Below are positions 26,158-34,062 of a stretch of 64,000 bases of DNA, piece after piece. A program made the translations under genes and the position numbers. How positions within the stretch are numbered: the stretch's first letter is position 1; every line of letters begins with the position of its first letter. Below the pieces are notes generated by a model, which searched no databases, was not told the DNA's origin, and saw nothing but the letters and a program-made list of their open reading frames with translations. The stretch comes from Burkholderiaceae bacterium. Its GTDB lineage: Bacteria; Pseudomonadota; Gammaproteobacteria; Burkholderiales; Burkholderiaceae_C. The stretch lies in contig JAMLIQ010000001.1 in the NCBI GenBank assembly GCA_023954095.1, positions 62,001-126,000 of the forward strand, read 5' to 3'.

Positions 26158-27522
26158 TCAGTTGCCCGAGCTGGGGCGACTGTGCATCTGGGGGGCTGCG
26201 GCGTGACGGTCCGGGGTGCCGGTGTGTACCCGTGCGCCCAGCCTGGTGAGCAGGTACATGAGCCCCATCCACATGCGCTCGAACCCCGGCATTTCGGGCG
26301 GCACCTGCGCCAGGTGCCGCCCCAGTGCGCGCTGGTGTTCGGGCGCGGTGATGGGCGGTGGGCTCTTGGTGCTGAAGTCGAAGGTCGTCTGGGTAAAGGG
26401 CTCGATCTGCCAGGCCTGCATGTCCGCCAATGCGGGCGCCAGTTCGGCGGTGAAGGTAGGAAGCGTCAGCCCCGGCCCCACAAGTCCTAGCGCCTGATAG
26501 GCCTGCAGCACCCCGGTGTGGCGCAGCGTGTCTGTGGGCGCGCGCAGCAGGGCGGACCAGGCCTGGGCTATACCGGTGCGAAACCCTGGGGACAGGGTTT
26601 GGGTGCAGCCAAAGTCCAAAATGCCCACGGCCCCACTTGCTCCCTCGGGCAGAAACAGGAAGTTGCCCGGGTGAGGGTCGGCGTGGATCCGGCCCAGCAC
26701 GAAGATGCAGTGCATGAACCAGTCCCACAGGCATTGCCCGACCCCGTCGCGCTGAGCAGGCGTGGGGTGTGTGGCCAGCCATGCATCCAGGTGCAGGCCC
26801 TGCAGGTATTGCTGCGTGAGCACATGGGGACGTGTATGTGACGCGATGGGTTGAGCGATCACAATCCCGGGTAACGCAGCGTTCCGGGCAAACCACTGCA
26901 GTTGCTCAGCTTCCTGTAGATAGTCCACTTCGCGCAGCAGTGTGGCCTCGATTTCGTTCATCACACTGTCGACCACGTGGTCACCAGGCATGGGTATGTC
27001 GGTGTGTGCGAGCGCGCGCAGCGCGGTCCGCATCAGTGCGATGTCGCTGGCAATGGTGCTGGCGATGCCGGGGTATTGCACCTTGACCGCTACCGTGCCG
27101 TGGCCCACCAGTTGTGCGCGGTGCACTTGGCCCAGGCTGGCTGCCGCGAAGGCGGTGGGCTCGAATTGCGTGAAAAGCGCCTCGGGCTCCTGCCCGAAGG
27201 ACTGGCGGAACACACGCCCGATCAGTGCACGGTTGATCGGTGGCGCTTGGTGGTGGGCGCGCTGGAGTTCTTGTCGCACCCGTTCAGGCAGCAGGTTGGG
27301 ATGCATGCTCAGCAGCTGCGACACCTTGAGCGCGGTGCCCCGCAATTGGCCCAGTGCTCCAAAAAGGATGCGGCCCAGGGCGGCTTCATGGTCGGCCTGC
27401 GCCTGGGCCGTGGGCGTGCGCACGCGGTGGCCGAGCCGGGCCATGCCGATGCGCGCTGCCGCCAGGCCCGTGATGGAGCCGCGGGCGAGCTTGCTGGTGC
27501 GCGGCGGGTCAGCGCTGGCCAT
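26158..27522 (-). CDS. ABC1/UbiB-family atypical kinase (AarF-like)
   Basis: A 454-residue protein of the ABC1/ADCK/UbiB protein-kinase-like family. Visible motifs are the Ala-rich loop AAASLGQVHRAQ, the ATP-site lysine in VAVKVQYPG, the catalytic HADPHPGNFLF and the metal-binding ILDFGCTQTL. The family KxGQ motif appears as LKVSQLL, so its Gly is replaced by Ser. UbiB proteins support ubiquinone synthesis or lipid distribution, but this gene lies with a TetR regulator and a DUF2867 protein, not with ubi genes, so a lipid or stress role is only inferred. The start was placed at ATG 27522, which overlaps the DUF2867 stop by 14 bases; a 30-codon extension exists. Confidence 0.85.
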   Translation of the reverse strand: MASADPPRTSKLARGSITGLAAARIGMARLGHRVRTPTAQAQADHEAALGRILFGALGQLRGTALKVSQLLSMHPNLLPERVRQELQRAHHQAPPINRALIGRVFRQSFGQEPEALFTQFEPTAFAAASLGQVHRAQLVGHGTVAVKVQYPGIASTIASDIALMRTALRALAHTDIPMPGDHVVDSVMNEIEATLLREVDYLQEAEQLQWFARNAALPGIVIAQPIASHTRPHVLTQQYLQGLHLDAWLATHPTPAQRDGVGQCLWDWFMHCIFVLGRIHADPHPGNFLFLPEGASGAVGILDFGCTQTLSPGFRTGIAQAWSALLRAPTDTLRHTGVLQAYQALGLVGPGLTLPTFTAELAPALADMQAWQIEPFTQTTFDFSTKSPPPITAPEHQRALGRHLAQVPPEMPGFERMWMGLMYLLTRLGARVHTGTPDRHAAAPQMHSRPSSGN

Positions 27523-28069
27523 GGCCTGGGGCTGCCACGCGGTGCAGCATGGCCCGCACGATGCGGCGGTGAAACGGGGTGACGATGGCCATGTAGGCAT
27601 GCCCCAGCGCATTGTGGATATGCACCACAGTGCTCACTACCAGCGTGGGGTTTTTGCCAGCAGGCGTGCGTTTGGCCAGAGACACCTGCACATCGAGGTG
27701 CTTGTCATCCTGGCCCATCACGACTTCAGTGTCGCTCAGGTGGCGGATCAGGAAGATGCCCACGCGGTCGCCCTCGCGGTAGCTGTGGGCGTCCTTGGGG
27801 GACAGGCCGCTGGCGGTCGAGTGAGCGTCGTGCAACTGCCCCAGGTCTTTGAGCCCCACCAGCCGCACCAGCTTGTTGCGGGCGGCCATCAGGTGTTGTG
27901 TCCATTGCGGCGTGCGGGCCACAACGTCCAGCCAGTTCTGGAGTGCGCTGTGCTCCGGGTGGGGGTCGGTCACTTCGTAGGCGTCGAAGAATTGTGCTCC
28001 GGGCAGGTGCGCATGGATGACCGTGCCCTCTGGGATACGGGCTTCCTTCACGGTGGCGTGCGCGTTCAT
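27509..28069 (-). CDS. DUF2867 family protein
   Basis: A 186-residue soluble protein with the DUF2867 features GAQFFDAYEV near the N-terminus and GDRVGIFLIRHLSDTEVVMGQDDKHLD in the centre. It probably adopts a START/SRPBCC-like fold that could bind a hydrophobic ligand; that is family inference. It overlaps the tetR stop by 4 bases and the ABC1 kinase start by 14 bases, so the three genes form one tightly coupled operon. Confidence 0.75.
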   Translation of the reverse strand: MNAHATVKEARIPEGTVIHAHLPGAQFFDAYEVTDPHPEHSALQNWLDVVARTPQWTQHLMAARNKLVRLVGLKDLGQLHDAHSTASGLSPKDAHSYREGDRVGIFLIRHLSDTEVVMGQDDKHLDVQVSLAKRTPAGKNPTLVVSTVVHIHNALGHAYMAIVTPFHRRIVRAMLHRVAAPGHGQR

Positions 28070-28941
28070 GGGGCTTTCTTTCTGCGGGGTGTGACGGGGG
28101 TTTTTGCCGCTGTAGTCCGAGGGGCTTGGGTCTTGCTGCGGGGGGCTTTGGGCGGCGAGGTAAAGGGCGTCTGCGGGTCTGTGGCCGCCGTGGGGGCGGC
28201 TGGCGTGCGCGGTGGCATGCTGCCCAGGGTCTGCCGGGCCAGCTGCAGCATGCCCAGCAGGCCGCTGCCGTGCTGGGCCATGCGTGCCACCTGACTGCGC
28301 AGCACAAAGCCGCCCAGCTGTAGCGCGCGGTTGATCAGTCCGCTGCGCAGCGTCTGTACCAGCACGCCGAGCGACAGGTCTACCAGCTGTGTGGTGTCGG
28401 CAAATTCATCGGAGATGTCGGCGAGCCAGTAGGCCACCACACCGACAAGGTAGTCGGTGTAGAGCCCGCCGGCCAGGTTTTTGAAGTCGCAGGGTTCGAT
28501 CTCGCCTGCTGCTTCGGCAGCTTCCAGAAAACTGGTGACGGTCTCGCGCAGACCCTGGCGTGCGGCCAAGGGCTCGGCCAGCATTGACAGAGGCGAGCGT
28601 TGGGCCAGTGCGCGCACCTGGACCACAAATTCGCGGTCGGGCAGCAGGCGCTCCAGCACGGCATCGGTCAGGCGCTGCAGCTTTTCCTGGAGGTTGTAGC
28701 CGGTCAGGCCGGGCGTCTGCAGCGTGTCTGCCAGTGCCTGGTGCACCACCTCGTCCAGATAGCCCAGAACGATGCGGTCCTTGGTGGGAAAATACTTGTA
28801 GATGGTGGCGTCGCCAATGCTGGCCGCACGGGCGATGTCTTTCATCGTCGTGCCGTCAAACCCCTGGCGCGTCATGAGATCCACCGCGCTGGCCACAATC
28901 TGGCGGCGCGTGGCGTCTTGCTGTTGGCGGGTTGTTTTCAT
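28066..28941 (-). CDS. TetR-family transcriptional regulator
   Basis: A 291-residue regulator. The N-terminal helix-turn-helix is TRQGFDGTTMKDIARAASIG with IYKYFPTKDRIVLGYLD after it. The ligand-binding region runs to about residue 230. The last 50 residues are a Pro/Lys/Thr-rich basic tail, unusual for TetR proteins. It is the first gene of the operon with DUF2867 and the ABC1-type kinase and probably controls it. The start is the ATG preceding KTTRQQQ; a 37-codon extension would run through the AT-rich promoter. Confidence 0.88.
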   Translation of the reverse strand: MKTTRQQQDATRRQIVASAVDLMTRQGFDGTTMKDIARAASIGDATIYKYFPTKDRIVLGYLDEVVHQALADTLQTPGLTGYNLQEKLQRLTDAVLERLLPDREFVVQVRALAQRSPLSMLAEPLAARQGLRETVTSFLEAAEAAGEIEPCDFKNLAGGLYTDYLVGVVAYWLADISDEFADTTQLVDLSLGVLVQTLRSGLINRALQLGGFVLRSQVARMAQHGSGLLGMLQLARQTLGSMPPRTPAAPTAATDPQTPFTSPPKAPRSKTQAPRTTAAKTPVTPRRKKAP

Positions 28942-28944
28942 TTG

Positions 28945-28985
28945 ACTATCGTTTAGTAAACAAATTTTGTTATTTAAAGGATAGT
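28945..28985 (-). promoter_or_regulatory. candidate TetR operator/promoter
   Basis: An AT-rich stretch immediately upstream of tetR. It has a perfect inverted repeat GTTTA-G-TAAAC (28951-28961), flanked by ACTATC (28945-28950) and GATAGT (28980-28985), themselves inverted. This is a plausible autoregulatory site. Confidence 0.5.
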
Positions 28986-29073
28986 ATTTTCTTTTTAAGT
29001 CGTCAACAAAGTGTTGTGTTGGCGTTGGACTACGCTCTGCATGTATGCGCATGCAAAGACGTTATTTGGAATG

Positions 29074-29124
29074 TTTTTGGCAGCTAGCGCTTGCTGATAA
29101 AGCGCAATTAGCTATCAAAAACAG
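29074..29124. repeat. interspersed palindromic repeat, copy 3
   Basis: TTTTTGGCAGCTAGCGCTTG, then a short loop, AAAGCGCAATTAGCTATCAAAAA. The AGCGCTT/AAGCGC arms and the AGCTATCAAAA flank match the other copies. It lies between the tetR promoter and the end of the XRE-type gene and could serve as its 3' hairpin. Confidence 0.8.
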
Positions 29125-29159
29125 AGTGTTTTGGGCTGCTCATCGACGTTTGCGCCGCC

Positions 29160-29891
29160 TCAACGCCGCATTTGGGCAAAGGCCTCGAACTCCCAGCTGC
29201 GCAGTGCCAGCAACAGCGTATAGCCCTCGCGCTCGCGTTCGGATAATTTCTGATCGGCCAGGTGCTGCTGGGCAAAGTCCTGGGCCACGCGCTGCATGCG
29301 CTCCATGAAAGCGGGAGCCAGGGAGCGGCTGATGTTGCCATGCACCAGCAGCACCCCCTCGCCCGTGCCGTCAAATCCCCCGGCAAAGTAGTCCAGCAAG
29401 GCGTGCTCGCGGAAATAGTTCATCACTGGCCCGTGGGGACGCCAGCGGAAGGTCTTGGCCAGCTTCAGGCGGTACCGGTTCAGGGGGCGCAACTCGATGA
29501 TGCCGATCCGGTCGAGCTGCACCAGGTAGCGGATGACCTCGGCCTCGGTCAGCCGGTAGGCGCTGGTCACCTGCTCCAGTGTCCATTGGCTCAGCACGCA
29601 GATGGCCATGAGCAGCAGCTTTTTGTCGGCCACCACGGCCTTCTCCTGGTCGTGCGTCAGTTCCTTGAGCAAGGGCTGCGCGTCGGCCACGCGTCGGGCC
29701 AGGTCGGCAAAGTCCAGTGCCAGCGCACGGCAGATGGCGTCGATGCGCGAGAGCGGCATGTCGCCCTTGGCCAGCATGCGCTTGACGCTCGATTCGGCCA
29801 TGCCCAGCTGCCGCGCGAGGTCGGCGTAGGTCATCTGGGCGGACTTAAGTTCCTTCTTCAGGGCGGTCACGAGATCGGCGGTGGTGCTCAT
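29160..29891 (-). CDS. XRE/Cro-type transcriptional regulator
   Basis: A 243-residue protein. The N-terminal Cro/C1 helix-turn-helix covers residues about 18-65 (TYADLARQLGMAESSVKRML). The C-terminal 170 residues have no named domain known to me and contain a winged-helix-like stretch (YRLTEAEVIRYLVQLDRIGIIEL). It is transcribed divergently from the CREST-type gene. A near-perfect palindrome at 29894-29910 sits just before its start codon. Confidence 0.8.
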   Translation of the reverse strand: MSTTADLVTALKKELKSAQMTYADLARQLGMAESSVKRMLAKGDMPLSRIDAICRALALDFADLARRVADAQPLLKELTHDQEKAVVADKKLLLMAICVLSQWTLEQVTSAYRLTEAEVIRYLVQLDRIGIIELRPLNRYRLKLAKTFRWRPHGPVMNYFREHALLDYFAGGFDGTGEGVLLVHGNISRSLAPAFMERMQRVAQDFAQQHLADQKLSEREREGYTLLLALRSWEFEAFAQMRR

Positions 29892-29893
29892 GG

Positions 29894-29910
29894 GTATCGA
29901 TTATCAATAC
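29894..29910 (-). promoter_or_regulatory. 17-bp palindrome at the XRE regulator start
   Basis: GTATCGAT-T-ATCAATAC is an inverted repeat with one mismatched pair. It begins three bases upstream of the regulator's start codon and would overlap its ribosome-binding site. It could be an autoregulatory operator. Confidence 0.4.
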
Positions 29911-30009
29911 TTCGGGTGCCATCAGTAGCTGTTGGAGCAGCTTTTTCGCGGCGGAACGGGGCGCGCTGAACACACTGCGTGGCATCGACCACCCACGGAT
30001 GCGACGACC

Positions 30010-30825
30010 ATGACCTTTTCCATACCTCCCTCTGGCCAGCGCGCCCCGCGCCCCCTGTGCCGCCCGACTCTGTCACGCGCTGAAATGGGATTGCTGCTCG
30101 GCATGGCTGCGCTGCTGGCGCTGGCATGCCTCGGGCCGGTGTTGCCGGCCAGTGAACACCAGCACGCATTTGCCGACCAGCGGAGGCTCTGGGGCATTCC
30201 CTGCGCACTGGATGTGCTGAGCAACCTGCCCTTTGCCATCGCTGGCCTGTGGGGCCTGGTCGCATTGCGCCGGGTGCCGCACGGTATGCTCGATGCCGCA
30301 TCATGTGCCCTGGCCACCCTCTTCTTTGCAGGGCTGCTGTGCACGGCAGTGGGTTCGGCGGTGTACCACTGGCAGCCTCGGGATGCGGGCTTGCTGTGGG
30401 ACCGCCTGGGTATGGCGCTCCCTTTTTCCGGCCTGCTGGGGCTGGCCGCTGCGGGCCGCGTGAGCGCGCGGGCCGGTTGGGCGGCTGCCGGAGCTGTTTT
30501 GCTGGCGGGGCCGCTGGCGGTGGCGTGGTGGGCGCACAGCGGCAACCTGTGGCCCTGGGCGGTGGTGCAGCTGGGCGGCATGGTGATGGTGCTGGCGCTG
30601 GCCTGTGTGCGCCGCCGCGACGGCGCATTGCCGCTGCACCTGGGAGCCGTCATTGCGCTTTACGCTCTGGCCAAGGTCTTTGAGGGGGCGGATCACCAGG
30701 TGTTTGAGGCGACGGCACAGGCGGTTTCGGGCCACAGCCTGAAGCATGTGCTGGCCGCAGGTGCCGCCTGGCCGGTGTTGTCTGCACTTGTGACATTGCG
30801 CAACAGCAGGGGCCGGACTGTCTGA
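30010..30825 (+). CDS. CREST/alkaline ceramidase-like membrane hydrolase
   Basis: A 271-residue protein with about seven predicted membrane helices. It carries the CREST-type features: an Asp/Asn pair (ALDVLSNLPFAIAG), a Ser and His at a helix end (TAVGSAVYHWQP), an Asp in LLWDRLGMALPF, and a C-terminal His pair region (GHSLKHVLAAGAAWPVL). These are the putative metal-hydrolase residues of the superfamily that includes alkaline ceramidase and PAQR receptors. The substrate is unknown, perhaps a lipid amide. The start is the ATG after the AT-poor leader; an earlier in-frame ATG lacks support. Confidence 0.65.
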   Translation: MTFSIPPSGQRAPRPLCRPTLSRAEMGLLLGMAALLALACLGPVLPASEHQHAFADQRRLWGIPCALDVLSNLPFAIAGLWGLVALRRVPHGMLDAASCALATLFFAGLLCTAVGSAVYHWQPRDAGLLWDRLGMALPFSGLLGLAAAGRVSARAGWAAAGAVLLAGPLAVAWWAHSGNLWPWAVVQLGGMVMVLALACVRRRDGALPLHLGAVIALYALAKVFEGADHQVFEATAQAVSGHSLKHVLAAGAAWPVLSALVTLRNSRGRTV

Positions 30826-30945
30826 GTGTCCCGATGTCCGGGCAGAATCGCGCCCACATCGTCGGCGCCAGACGCAGGCTGCGCGCCTGAGGTACGGGCA
30901 ATACCAAAAAATCACAACAAACCTGTCGAGAACGAGGAGAAACGC

Positions 30946-32874
30946 ATGAAGCTCGAGAACCCCTCCGCCAGCGCTGCGCACGAGGACCCGAACCAGTTTG
31001 CCCTGCTGCGCCAGCGCCGTTTTGCGCCGTTCTTCTGGACGCAGTTTTCCGGTGCGGCCAACGACAACCTGTTCAAGTTCGCCTTCACGGTGATGGTGAC
31101 CTACCAGCTCAGTGTGTCATGGCTGCAGCCGGCCATGGCCGGGCTGGTGATTGGCGCGCTGTTCATCCTGCCGTTTCTGCTGTTTTCGGCCACCAGCGGT
31201 CAATTGGCCGACAAATACGACAAGAAGCGGCTGATCCGCTTCGTCAAGCGGCTGGAGGTCGGCATCATGGCGCTGGCCGCCTGGGGGTTTTTCTCGGCCA
31301 ACGTGCCCATCCTGCTGGGCTGCACCTTTCTGATGGGGTTGCATTCGACGCTGTTTGGCCCCGTCAAATTCGCCTATATGCCCCAGGTGCTGTCCGAGCG
31401 TGAGCTGACGGGCGGCAACGGCATGGTGGAGATGGGCACGTTCGTGGCCATTTTGCTGGGCAATGTGGCTGGCGGCCTCATCATCGCCGTGCCTGACATT
31501 GGGGCCCACCATGTGGGGCTGGCCTGTGTGGGCATGGCCCTGGTGGGGCGTGTGGTGGCCGAGTTCATTCCCTCGCTGCCAGCGACAGACCCGCACCTGA
31601 AGATCAACTGGAACCCGGTCACGGAGACCTGGCGCAACCTCCGCTTGGCGCACGAGAACATCGTGGTGTTCCGCTCGCTGCTGGGCATCAGCTGGATGTG
31701 GTTTTTCGGTGCGGTGTTTCTGTCGCAATTCCCCAGCCTGGCCAAGGAGGTGCTGCACGGCAACGAGCAGGTCGCTTCGCTCCTGCTGGTGGTGTTCTCG
31801 ATCGGCATCGGCATCGGATCGCTGCTGTGCGAGGTGCTCTCGCGCCGCCATGTGGAGATTGGCCTGGTGCCGCTGGGCGCCATCGGCATGAGTGTGTTTT
31901 CGATCGATCTGTACTTCGCGTCCCGGGGGCTGCCCCCGGCCGCGATCATGGGCCTGTCGGTGTTTCTGGACCAGGGGGCGCATTGGCGCGTCATGCTCGA
32001 TCTGGCGCTGCTGAGCCTGTTTGCCGGCCTGTACAGCGTGCCCATGTACGCCCTGATCCAGATGCGTGCCCAGCCCACGCACCGCGCGCGCATCATTGCG
32101 GCCAACAACATCCTGAACGCGCTGTTCATGATCGCCAGTTCGCTGATCGCGGGGGCCTTGCTCGGCGCGGGCTTCACCGTGCCGCAGATCTTCCTGTTCA
32201 CCGGCATCGCCAACGCCGTGGTGGCGTTTTACATCTTCCTGCTCGTGCCCGAATACCTGTTGCGCTTCGTGGCCTGGGTGCTCTCGCGCTTCATCTACCG
32301 CTTCAAGGTGCAAGGCGACGAGAACCTGCCCGTGCAGGGCGCGGCCGTGCTGGCCTGCAACCATGTGAGCTTCATTGATGCCGTGCTGCTCATGGCCGCG
32401 AGCCCGCGCCCCATCTACTTCGTCATGGACCACCGCATCTTCCGTGTGCCGGTGCTCGGCTGGCTGTTCCGCCTGGCCAAGGCCATCCCCATCGCCCCCT
32501 ACAAGGAAGACGCCGCGACCTACGAGGCCGCCTTCGAGCGCGCTGCCCAGGTGCTGCGGGACGGCGACCTGCTGGCCATCTTCCCCGAAGGCGGCATCAC
32601 GCGCGATGGACAGCTCCAGCCGTTCAAGGGCGGTGTCGTGAAGATCCTGGAGCGCGCGCGCGCCGACGGCCTGGACGTGCCCGTGATTCCGATGGCGCTG
32701 ACCAACCTCTGGGGCTCGTACTTCAGCCGCATCGAGCAGGGAGGCGCCATGGTGCGGCCGTTCCGGCGCGGCCTGTTCAACCGCGTGGGCCTGAACGTGG
32801 GCGCGCCGGTGGCGCCGGCCGAGGCGCAGCCCGAGGTGCTGCAGGCGCGCGTGGCGCGGCTGCTCGAAGCCTGA
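30946..32874 (+). CDS. MFS transporter-acyltransferase fusion (LplT-PlsC type)
   Basis: A 642-residue two-domain membrane protein. Residues about 25-430 form an MFS transporter of the lysophospholipid-flippase (LplT) type (SGAANDNLFKFAF; GQLADKYDKKRLIRFVKRLE). Residues about 440-642 are a PlsC-type 1-acylglycerol-phosphate acyltransferase, with HX4D at His473 (CNHVSFIDAVLL) and the FPEGGITRDG motif. E. coli Aas/LplT handles lysophospholipid re-acylation; longer bacterial fusions add an acyl-ACP synthetase, which is absent here. It probably flips and re-acylates lysolipids at the inner membrane. A ribosome-binding site (GAGGAGA) lies just before ATG 30946. Confidence 0.88.
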   Translation: MKLENPSASAAHEDPNQFALLRQRRFAPFFWTQFSGAANDNLFKFAFTVMVTYQLSVSWLQPAMAGLVIGALFILPFLLFSATSGQLADKYDKKRLIRFVKRLEVGIMALAAWGFFSANVPILLGCTFLMGLHSTLFGPVKFAYMPQVLSERELTGGNGMVEMGTFVAILLGNVAGGLIIAVPDIGAHHVGLACVGMALVGRVVAEFIPSLPATDPHLKINWNPVTETWRNLRLAHENIVVFRSLLGISWMWFFGAVFLSQFPSLAKEVLHGNEQVASLLLVVFSIGIGIGSLLCEVLSRRHVEIGLVPLGAIGMSVFSIDLYFASRGLPPAAIMGLSVFLDQGAHWRVMLDLALLSLFAGLYSVPMYALIQMRAQPTHRARIIAANNILNALFMIASSLIAGALLGAGFTVPQIFLFTGIANAVVAFYIFLLVPEYLLRFVAWVLSRFIYRFKVQGDENLPVQGAAVLACNHVSFIDAVLLMAASPRPIYFVMDHRIFRVPVLGWLFRLAKAIPIAPYKEDAATYEAAFERAAQVLRDGDLLAIFPEGGITRDGQLQPFKGGVVKILERARADGLDVPVIPMALTNLWGSYFSRIEQGGAMVRPFRRGLFNRVGLNVGAPVAPAEAQPEVLQARVARLLEA

Positions 32875-32875
32875 C

Positions 32876-33343
32876 TCAGCGCGCGGGCGGCCGCGCCAGC
32901 CCGCGCCGCTCGATGGGCGTGGAGAACACGATGGAGGTGCGGGTCTCGCCATAGCCGTTGATGCTGGCGAGAAAGCGCTCCAGGTCCTGCAGCGTGGTGG
33001 CCACGACCTGCATCACATAGGAATCCTCGCCCGCCACGTGGTGGCATTCGAGCACCTCGGGCAGGCTGGCGAGCTTGTCCAGCAGGGCGCGCTTGCCCGG
33101 CTGCGGCACATGGATGCCGACGATGGCGCGCACCCCGTAGCCCACGGCGACCGGGTCCACCTGCGCCTGGTAGCCTCGCACCACGCCAGCCTCCTGCAGC
33201 CGCTTGAGGCGCTCGGCCGTCGCAGGCATGGACAGGCCCGTAGCGTCGGCCAGGGCCTTGAGCGGTGCACGTCCGTCGGCCTGCAGTGCTTGCAGCAGCA
33301 GCCAGGCCTTGTCATCGAGCTGGAGCGGTGTGTTTTTGGTCAT
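32876..33343 (-). CDS. Lrp/AsnC-family regulator
   Basis: A 155-residue regulator. The N-terminal winged helix includes ALADATGLSMPATAERLKRL, and the C-terminal RAM effector domain includes GVRAIVGIHVPQPGKRALL and VLECHHVAGEDSYVM. It is divergent from the LysE-type exporter gene, the classical arrangement of an amino-acid-responsive regulator beside its exporter. The stop is converging, one base from the preceding gene. Confidence 0.9.
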   Translation of the reverse strand: MTKNTPLQLDDKAWLLLQALQADGRAPLKALADATGLSMPATAERLKRLQEAGVVRGYQAQVDPVAVGYGVRAIVGIHVPQPGKRALLDKLASLPEVLECHHVAGEDSYVMQVVATTLQDLERFLASINGYGETRTSIVFSTPIERRGLARPPAR

Positions 33344-33363
33344 CGCCCATTTTTGCCTCGAAA

Positions 33364-33386
33364 AGAAAGGCGATCAATCCGTTTCT
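33364..33386. promoter_or_regulatory. candidate Lrp-type operator between regulator and exporter
   Basis: AGAAA (33364-33368) and TTTCT (33382-33386) flank an AT-richer centre in the 92-base divergent region, giving an imperfect palindrome of the length expected for Lrp-family sites. Confidence 0.35.
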
Positions 33387-33435
33387 CCGAATTTTCTGGC
33401 TGTGTGCGGGTGCATCTTCCTCCTACCATGGGGGC

Positions 33436-34056
33436 ATGGTTTCTCCTGCCTTTCCGCTCTTCGCCGAGGCCCTGTGGGTGGGCTTCTCGATCGCCGCGCC
33501 CGTGGGGCCCATCGGCCTGCTGACCATCCAGCGCACGCTGGAGCGCGGCGTGCGCGCCGGCCTGGCCACGGGGCTGGGCGCGGCCACGGCCGACGCGCTG
33601 TACGGTGCGCTCGGTGCCCTGGGCACGCGCTTCCTGATCGACGCGCTGGTGGGCGCGCGCACCACGCTGGCCCTGCTCGGCGGCCTGGTGTTGCTGGCAA
33701 TGGCCTGGCGTGTGGCGTGCCAGCCGCTGGCCCGCCAGGCAGCGGCCGTGCCGACGTCCGGCGACCTGCTGGGCTGCTTCGCCGGCACGCTGGCGCTTAC
33801 GCTGTCGAACCCGGTCACCATCCTGTCGTTCATCGCCATCTTCGGCGCCATGGCCGGTGGCGCGCGGACCGTGGCCGTGCTGCCCATGGTGGCGGGCGTG
33901 TGGCTGGGCTCGGCGCTGTGGTGGCTGCTGCTGGCCACCCTGGTGGCGCGCTGGCGCGCGCGCCTGCATGACGCCTGGCGTCTGCGCATCCAGTGGGGCT
34001 CGGCAGCCCTGCTGGCCGGCTTTGCGCTGTGGCAGTGGTGGGGGCTGCTGCGCTGA
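33436..34056 (+). CDS. LysE/RhtB-family exporter
   Basis: A 206-residue membrane protein with about six helices. The family signature is at the N-terminus (FSIAAPVGPIGLLTIQRTLERG). A second conserved segment is LTLSNPVTILSFIAIF. It should export amino acids or related small compounds; the substrate is unknown. The start at 33436 is chosen because upstream readings run into the Lrp promoter. Confidence 0.88.
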   Translation: MVSPAFPLFAEALWVGFSIAAPVGPIGLLTIQRTLERGVRAGLATGLGAATADALYGALGALGTRFLIDALVGARTTLALLGGLVLLAMAWRVACQPLARQAAAVPTSGDLLGCFAGTLALTLSNPVTILSFIAIFGAMAGGARTVAVLPMVAGVWLGSALWWLLLATLVARWRARLHDAWRLRIQWGSAALLAGFALWQWWGLLR

Positions 34057-34062
34057 GCGGGC

